DNA of 33,116 nt. Source: Spirochaetaceae bacterium. GTDB lineage: Bacteria > Spirochaetota > Spirochaetia > DSM-27196 > SLST01. The notes under the pieces are model-generated. The model worked only from the letters and a program-made list of their open reading frames with translations. It did not search any database and was not told the DNA's origin. Positions 32,325 through 33,116 of the stretch are shown here, piece by piece; position 1 is the stretch's first letter, and each line of letters opens with the position of its first letter. The position numbers and the translations under genes were made by a program. The stretch spans positions 1 through 33,116 of the forward strand of contig SKQU01000358.1 in NCBI GenBank assembly GCA_007118855.1, written 5' to 3'.

Positions 32325-33116
32325 AGAAGCTTATACGAACGCTCGTCATAATCGGTGTGGTGGTCATCGTCTTTCTCATCCTCGGGCCGCTGTACGTGGT
32401 TACCGAGGGTGAGCAGGCGGTCGTCGTCCGCTTCGGCGAGATCGTGAAGACCACCACGCAGGCGGGACTCCACGTGAAGACGCCCGTCGTGGACAATGTC
32501 GTCAAGTACCCGGCGAGAACGATGAGCTGGGACGGCCAGGCGCGCCTCTTTCCTACCGCCGAGCAGCAGTTCATCTACGTGGACACCACGGCGCGCTGGC
32601 GCATCGTCGAGCCGAGTCTGTTCTACTCGAGACTCATCAGCGTCCAATCGGCGTATGCGCTCCTCGACGATATCCTTGAAAGCGCGGTGGCGAACGTGAT
32701 CGCGCAGAACCCCATCTACGAAGCGGTGCGAAGCACCAACCTGATCAACGAAATCGTGCGCGAAGAGGTGCAGGTCTCCGAGATCCCCGAGGACGACGAG
32801 GACGTGGCGGAAATCGCCGATCTCATCGTCACGGTCGAACAACAGGAGGACGTGCGCAAGGGCCGCGAGGTACTCTCGCAGGAGATGCTCGCCGCGGCGA
32901 GCCAGGAGATCGAGGATGTGGGGCTCGAGCTGATCGACGTGGTCATCCGCCAGATCCGCTACTCCGACGAGCTCACCGAGAGCGTCTACGACCGGATGGT
33001 CTCCGAACGCCAGCGCATCGCGCGCGCCTACCGCTCGCTCGGTGAGGGCCGCAAGGAGACGATCCTTGGTGAGCTCGACCGCGAGAAAAACCGGATTCTC
33101 TCGCAGGCCTTCGCGC
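32321..33116 (+). CDS. hflC: FtsH protease regulator HflC (3' partial)
   Basis: The first 265 residues are present; the frame is still open at the window edge. ATG 32321 overlaps the hflK stop. One membrane helix is at about residues 6-28 (RTLVIIGVVVIVFLILGPLYVV), then the SPFH domain beginning TEGEQAVVVRFGEIVKTTT, with VDTTARWRIVEPSLFY and, near the cut, ELIDVVIRQIRYSDELTESVYDRM followed by RAYRSLGEGRKE, a classic HflC signature. A stretch of about 40 acidic residues (EIPEDDEDVAEIADLIVTVE) sits in the middle. It pairs with HflK in the FtsH-associated membrane complex. Confidence 0.94.
   Translation, partial: MKKLIRTLVIIGVVVIVFLILGPLYVVTEGEQAVVVRFGEIVKTTTQAGLHVKTPVVDNVVKYPARTMSWDGQARLFPTAEQQFIYVDTTARWRIVEPSLFYSRLISVQSAYALLDDILESAVANVIAQNPIYEAVRSTNLINEIVREEVQVSEIPEDDEDVAEIADLIVTVEQQEDVRKGREVLSQEMLAAASQEIEDVGLELIDVVIRQIRYSDELTESVYDRMVSERQRIARAYRSLGEGRKETILGELDREKNRILSQAFA

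Overview
The window is a gene-dense, GC-rich (roughly two-thirds G+C by eye) bacterial chromosome segment with almost no intergenic DNA; no gap exceeds 300 bases. The gene set points to a spirochaete (Spirochaetia, probably free-living). It has a FabV/trans-2-enoyl-CoA reductase of the Treponema type, a short NFACT protein beginning MSLNWREID, a pair of Maf-like DUF115 genes behind a very acidic protein, and a FemX-like ligase beside metG. I cannot name the genus. No rRNA, tRNA, CRISPR array, insertion sequence or prophage was seen.

Layout. (1) Positions 1-6159, + strand: a tight operon of an acidic, low-complexity protein (5' end outside the window), a GAF-like/degenerate-GGDEF protein whose frame is broken at a run of ten A's, and two DUF115 (MptE/Maf-like) proteins. 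(2) 6173-8298: a divergent pair, a MEMO family protein (-) and a membrane-anchored degenerate GGDEF protein (+). (3) 8286-15894, - strand: fabV and xylA, then an overlapping run of rnz, a GldA-type ATPase, a GldF-type permease, a GldG-type protein and a DUF4340 protein. (4) 15992-20132, + strand: hisD, folC and an NFACT/RqcH-like gene. (5) 20184-24876, + strand: AMMECR1, a pseudokinase-like membrane protein, murD and an adenosine deaminase. (6) 24877-31123, - strand: metG, a FemX-like ligase, a TlpA-like thioredoxin with an Lgt-like membrane part, and a SUMF1-domain lipoprotein. (7) 31272 to the end, + strand: hflK and hflC (cut by the window edge).

Themes. Envelope and cell-wall functions recur (murD, femX-like, lipoprotein, TlpA, hflKC, Gld-type ABC system). 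Translation and its quality control also recur (metG, NFACT/RqcH, rnz). AMMECR1 and MEMO, normally partners of a radical-SAM protein, are both here but in separate transcription units and without that third partner.

Two observations stand out. The A10 tract at 2042-2051 separates two halves of one apparent gene and would be bridged by a -1 ribosomal slip or by one extra transcribed A. Also, five first-in-unit genes (MEMO, the 7087 gene, hisD, AMMECR1, metG) have a sigma70-like -10 box placed so that the predicted transcription start falls on or within two bases of the start codon. They lack a clear Shine-Dalgarno sequence, which suggests leaderless mRNAs, while fabV, xylA, hflK and several internal genes carry good Shine-Dalgarno sites.
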